Source: Anaerolineae bacterium
GTDB lineage: Bacteria > Chloroflexota > Anaerolineae > Aggregatilineales > Phototrophicaceae
Reading direction: 5' to 3'
Length of the DNA: 53,108 nucleotides
NCBI GenBank assembly: GCA_022843745.1
Contig: JALHNB010000016.1
Location: 1 to 53,108 of the forward strand
Numbering within the stretch: the first letter of the stretch is position 1; each line of letters opens with the position of its first letter. This document shows, piece after piece, positions 51,230-53,108 of this stretch. A model generated the notes under the pieces. It worked only from the letters and a program-made list of their open reading frames with translations. It searched no databases and had not been told where the DNA came from. The position numbers were made by a program, and so were the translations under genes.

Positions 51230-51592
51230 TTGAGTCACGAATTATCTGTCACGGTGATGAGCGGTGTCGATGATGGCTCGCTGCTCAAGTGCAGCGCTGA
51301 AAATGGCGATGGACACCTCCATGAAGATGGTACGTGGGTGTTCAACATCGGGCGGCACGACAGCAACGATATCTGCCTTAATAACGACACATTCATTTCA
51401 CGGATGCACGCACGGATTTTTTGGAACGAGAATCACTGGTGGGTCGAGGACTGTGAAAGCACCAACGGCACATTCATCGAAACCCCGGACGAGGATAAAC
51501 CAGTCAAGGAAGCCATTTCGGTTGCACCAGGGCAACTATTTCGGATCGGACGCACATGGTTGCGTATAGAACCGGACGGTTCAGAAGAGTGA
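51230..51592 (+). CDS. Stand-alone FHA domain protein
   Basis: A TTG at 51230 preceded by GAGGAAA gives MSHELSVTVMSG; an ATG at 51257 would trim the first strand of the domain. The 120-residue protein is one FHA domain, with the phosphothreonine-binding residues in FNIGRHDSNDICL, FISRMHARIF and DCESTNGTFI. It is a small adaptor that binds phosphothreonine. The next gene, a Clp-N/kinase-like fusion, starts six bases later, so they form an operon and probably a functional pair. Confidence 0.88.
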   Translation: MSHELSVTVMSGVDDGSLLKCSAENGDGHLHEDGTWVFNIGRHDSNDICLNNDTFISRMHARIFWNENHWWVEDCESTNGTFIETPDEDKPVKEAISVAPGQLFRIGRTWLRIEPDGSEE

Positions 51593-51598
51593 CACCTT

Positions 51599-53108
51599 AT
51601 GACCATCGACCTGAAAGATATTCTCATCAGCGCCCGGCAGGAATCGCACCGGATGCAGCATTTTTATATCGGTGTCGAGCATCTCTTTATCGCTTTGCTG
51701 GAAATTCCAAGCGGAATCGCACGCGGTATTTTGCAGGAACATGGCTTAACGCCTGATTATGTGATTGACGGTGTGCGGCAGAAAATCGGCAAAGGCAGCA
51801 AGCGCCGCATCTGGTCAGGAACGCCCTCGACTCCCCGCGCGAATGTGATCCTCGCTATCGCCAACGAGATCGCGATGGATGAAGGCCGCCCGGACATCAA
51901 TGAGCGCGATCTGCTAACAGCCATTCTAGAAGAAAACGAAAACATGCCCGTGCGCGTCCTCAAACGGCTCGGCCTAGATATTCCCACCCTCATCAATGAA
52001 GCTCAATATCGTTCAGTGGAGCGTGTTGCAGCGCAGCCCTTCATTAATATCGACTATGCGCCAGAATTTGATAATAGTTCGCTCAACGACGAACACATGG
52101 TCATTTTGCGGCGCATGTTTTACGGTTATGCCGGAATTCGCCTTGAGAGCCGCCTGACCGGGGGATATACCAAAGCCCTTGTGCTGGTCGTGACACCACT
52201 CAATTCTGATGGGCGTGAAGATGCTGCCGTTGTCGTCAAAATTGATGACACTGACGAAATTTTAGACGAAGCCCAACGCTATGAAACGCACGTCAAAGGT
52301 ACGCTACCTCCGCTCACCGCTCGGCTGGAAGATAAGCCCGTCGCGCCGGAAATTTGCTCACTCGCAGGTGTGAAGTACACCATCGTCACCAAGCCGGATA
52401 AAACGCCCCAGGATTTAGGCTCTGCGATTGCCGAAATGGGTGTGGACAAGCTGGGCTATTGGCTCCGGCAGCAGCTTTACACGCAGTTCGGAAGAACATG
52501 GTGGCAGCAGCGGCGTACTTTTCGCTTCCAGGTGTGGACAGAATATGACTGGATTCTGCCGCCCATTCTAACCATGCAATATATCCCGGAAACCGAAGCC
52601 TCCACCAGCGGGCATATGGTTCGTGTACCTGTCAACCGTTCAAAACTCAAGCAGATTGCGTCTGGCGACGTTGTAACATTAGAAAACTTTACTGTCCAGC
52701 GCGTCTACCCTGAGCAAGGCGCAATCCAATTGGCGATTGGACGGGGCAACGAAGCGACACGCCGCGCTTACAAGATTATGCTGCATGGCATTGATCTCGA
52801 AAAAGATTTTCATTATCGGGGTGAGGTGATTGACCGCATCGTCGGGCGCGTGCGTAAAAATCGGCATGACTCGCTGATGAACGCTGCTATACTCCTCCAT
52901 ACCCCGTTCGACTTGAATGCTGAAACGATCACGATTAACAGTTTTAAGCAGCGCACGCTACCTAATCCAATTTTCGCTTACGAAGAACTGCTTCATCTGC
53001 ATATCAACGGCTCAACCAGTAAGATTCACGGCGATTTACATCTGGGCAATATTCTGGTCGGCCCTGGCGACAGCCCATTTTTGATCGACTTCGCCCACAG
53101 CCGCGAGG
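51599..53108 (+). CDS. Clp-N domain fused to a kinase-like (phosphotransferase-fold) domain, 3' end outside window
   Basis: The ATG at 51599 opens a frame without stop to the window end (503 complete codons). Residues about 1-145 match the Clp/Hsp100 N-terminal double repeat: LISARQESHRMQHFYIGVEHLFIALLE and ANEIAMDEGRPDINERDLLTAILEE. In ClpC/ClpA this domain binds substrates or adaptors. No AAA+ domain follows. Instead there is a long region with KALVLVVTP and AAVVVKIDD (N-lobe-like), ending in HGDLHLGNIL (D479, N484) and LIDFAHS (D497). This is the catalytic loop and metal site of the aminoglycoside-phosphotransferase/protein kinase fold. Activity and substrate are unknown. Confidence 0.82.
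   Translation, partial: MTIDLKDILISARQESHRMQHFYIGVEHLFIALLEIPSGIARGILQEHGLTPDYVIDGVRQKIGKGSKRRIWSGTPSTPRANVILAIANEIAMDEGRPDINERDLLTAILEENENMPVRVLKRLGLDIPTLINEAQYRSVERVAAQPFINIDYAPEFDNSSLNDEHMVILRRMFYGYAGIRLESRLTGGYTKALVLVVTPLNSDGREDAAVVVKIDDTDEILDEAQRYETHVKGTLPPLTARLEDKPVAPEICSLAGVKYTIVTKPDKTPQDLGSAIAEMGVDKLGYWLRQQLYTQFGRTWWQQRRTFRFQVWTEYDWILPPILTMQYIPETEASTSGHMVRVPVNRSKLKQIASGDVVTLENFTVQRVYPEQGAIQLAIGRGNEATRRAYKIMLHGIDLEKDFHYRGEVIDRIVGRVRKNRHDSLMNAAILLHTPFDLNAETITINSFKQRTLPNPIFAYEELLHLHINGSTSKIHGDLHLGNILVGPGDSPFLIDFAHSRE

Overview
The window looks like a chromosomal segment of a Chloroflexota bacterium, probably Anaerolineae-like. This is inferred from protein character: a histidine-kinase-like protein with Q in its H-box, zinc-ribbon/FHA/kinase genes, proline-threonine-rich LysM and LCP wall proteins, a lone Flp-type pilin, a fused NuoCD and an archaeal-type threonine synthase. 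No rRNA or other marker settles the genus. Codon use is ordinary, with moderate GC, and gene density is high on both strands.

Layout. (1) 1-6.2 kb: five tandem family 2 glycosyltransferases. The first four are paralogues sharing a C-terminal helical extension. (2) 6.3-8.9 kb: two insertion sequences four bases apart, beside a 49-residue secreted peptide gene. (3) 9.1-14.5 kb: a five-gene phosphosignalling operon (zinc ribbon-FHA, zinc ribbon-Ser/Thr kinase-TPR, vWA, triple zinc ribbon, PP2C), preceded by tandem 33-bp repeats. A convergent four-helix membrane protein follows. (4) 16-21 kb: a bicupin, a family 5 (peptide-type) ABC importer and tRNA-Pro(GGG). (5) 21-33 kb: a lipoprotein, an FtsK-like protein without Walker residues, an LCP ligase, a LysM protein, a large kinase-like sensor lacking its phospho-histidine, a Nudix hydrolase, a beta-lactamase-fold hydrolase and a small MITE. 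(6) 33-38 kb: a CUT1-type sugar ABC importer behind a strong promoter with an operator-like repeat, then an RsbW-STAS fusion and a STAS protein. (7) 38-43 kb: Mrp, nuoI, nuoCD, nuoB and an IscX homologue on one strand, a complex I/Fe-S maturation island. (8) 43-49 kb: aldehyde dehydrogenase, thrB and thrC (divergent), a pilin, and a cystathionine gamma-synthase-type gene under a SAM-I riboswitch with two tandem terminators. (9) 49.7-53.1 kb: receiver-only response regulators, then an FHA protein and a Clp-N/kinase-like fusion cut by the window end.

How the genes fit together. Two loci, 9.1-14.5 kb and 51.2-53.1 kb, combine phosphopeptide readers (FHA) with kinase or kinase-like proteins. With the vWA and PP2C proteins they look like a dedicated phosphorylation circuit. 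Both ABC importers share one plan: binding protein first, then a hairpin, then two permeases. No ATPase gene lies beside either. ThrB, ThrC and the SAM-controlled PLP enzyme belong to the aspartate-family/methionine branch. Several proteins keep a family fold but lack a hallmark residue: the FtsK-like protein, the kinase-like sensor, Mrp, and the HRD motif of the Ser/Thr kinase.
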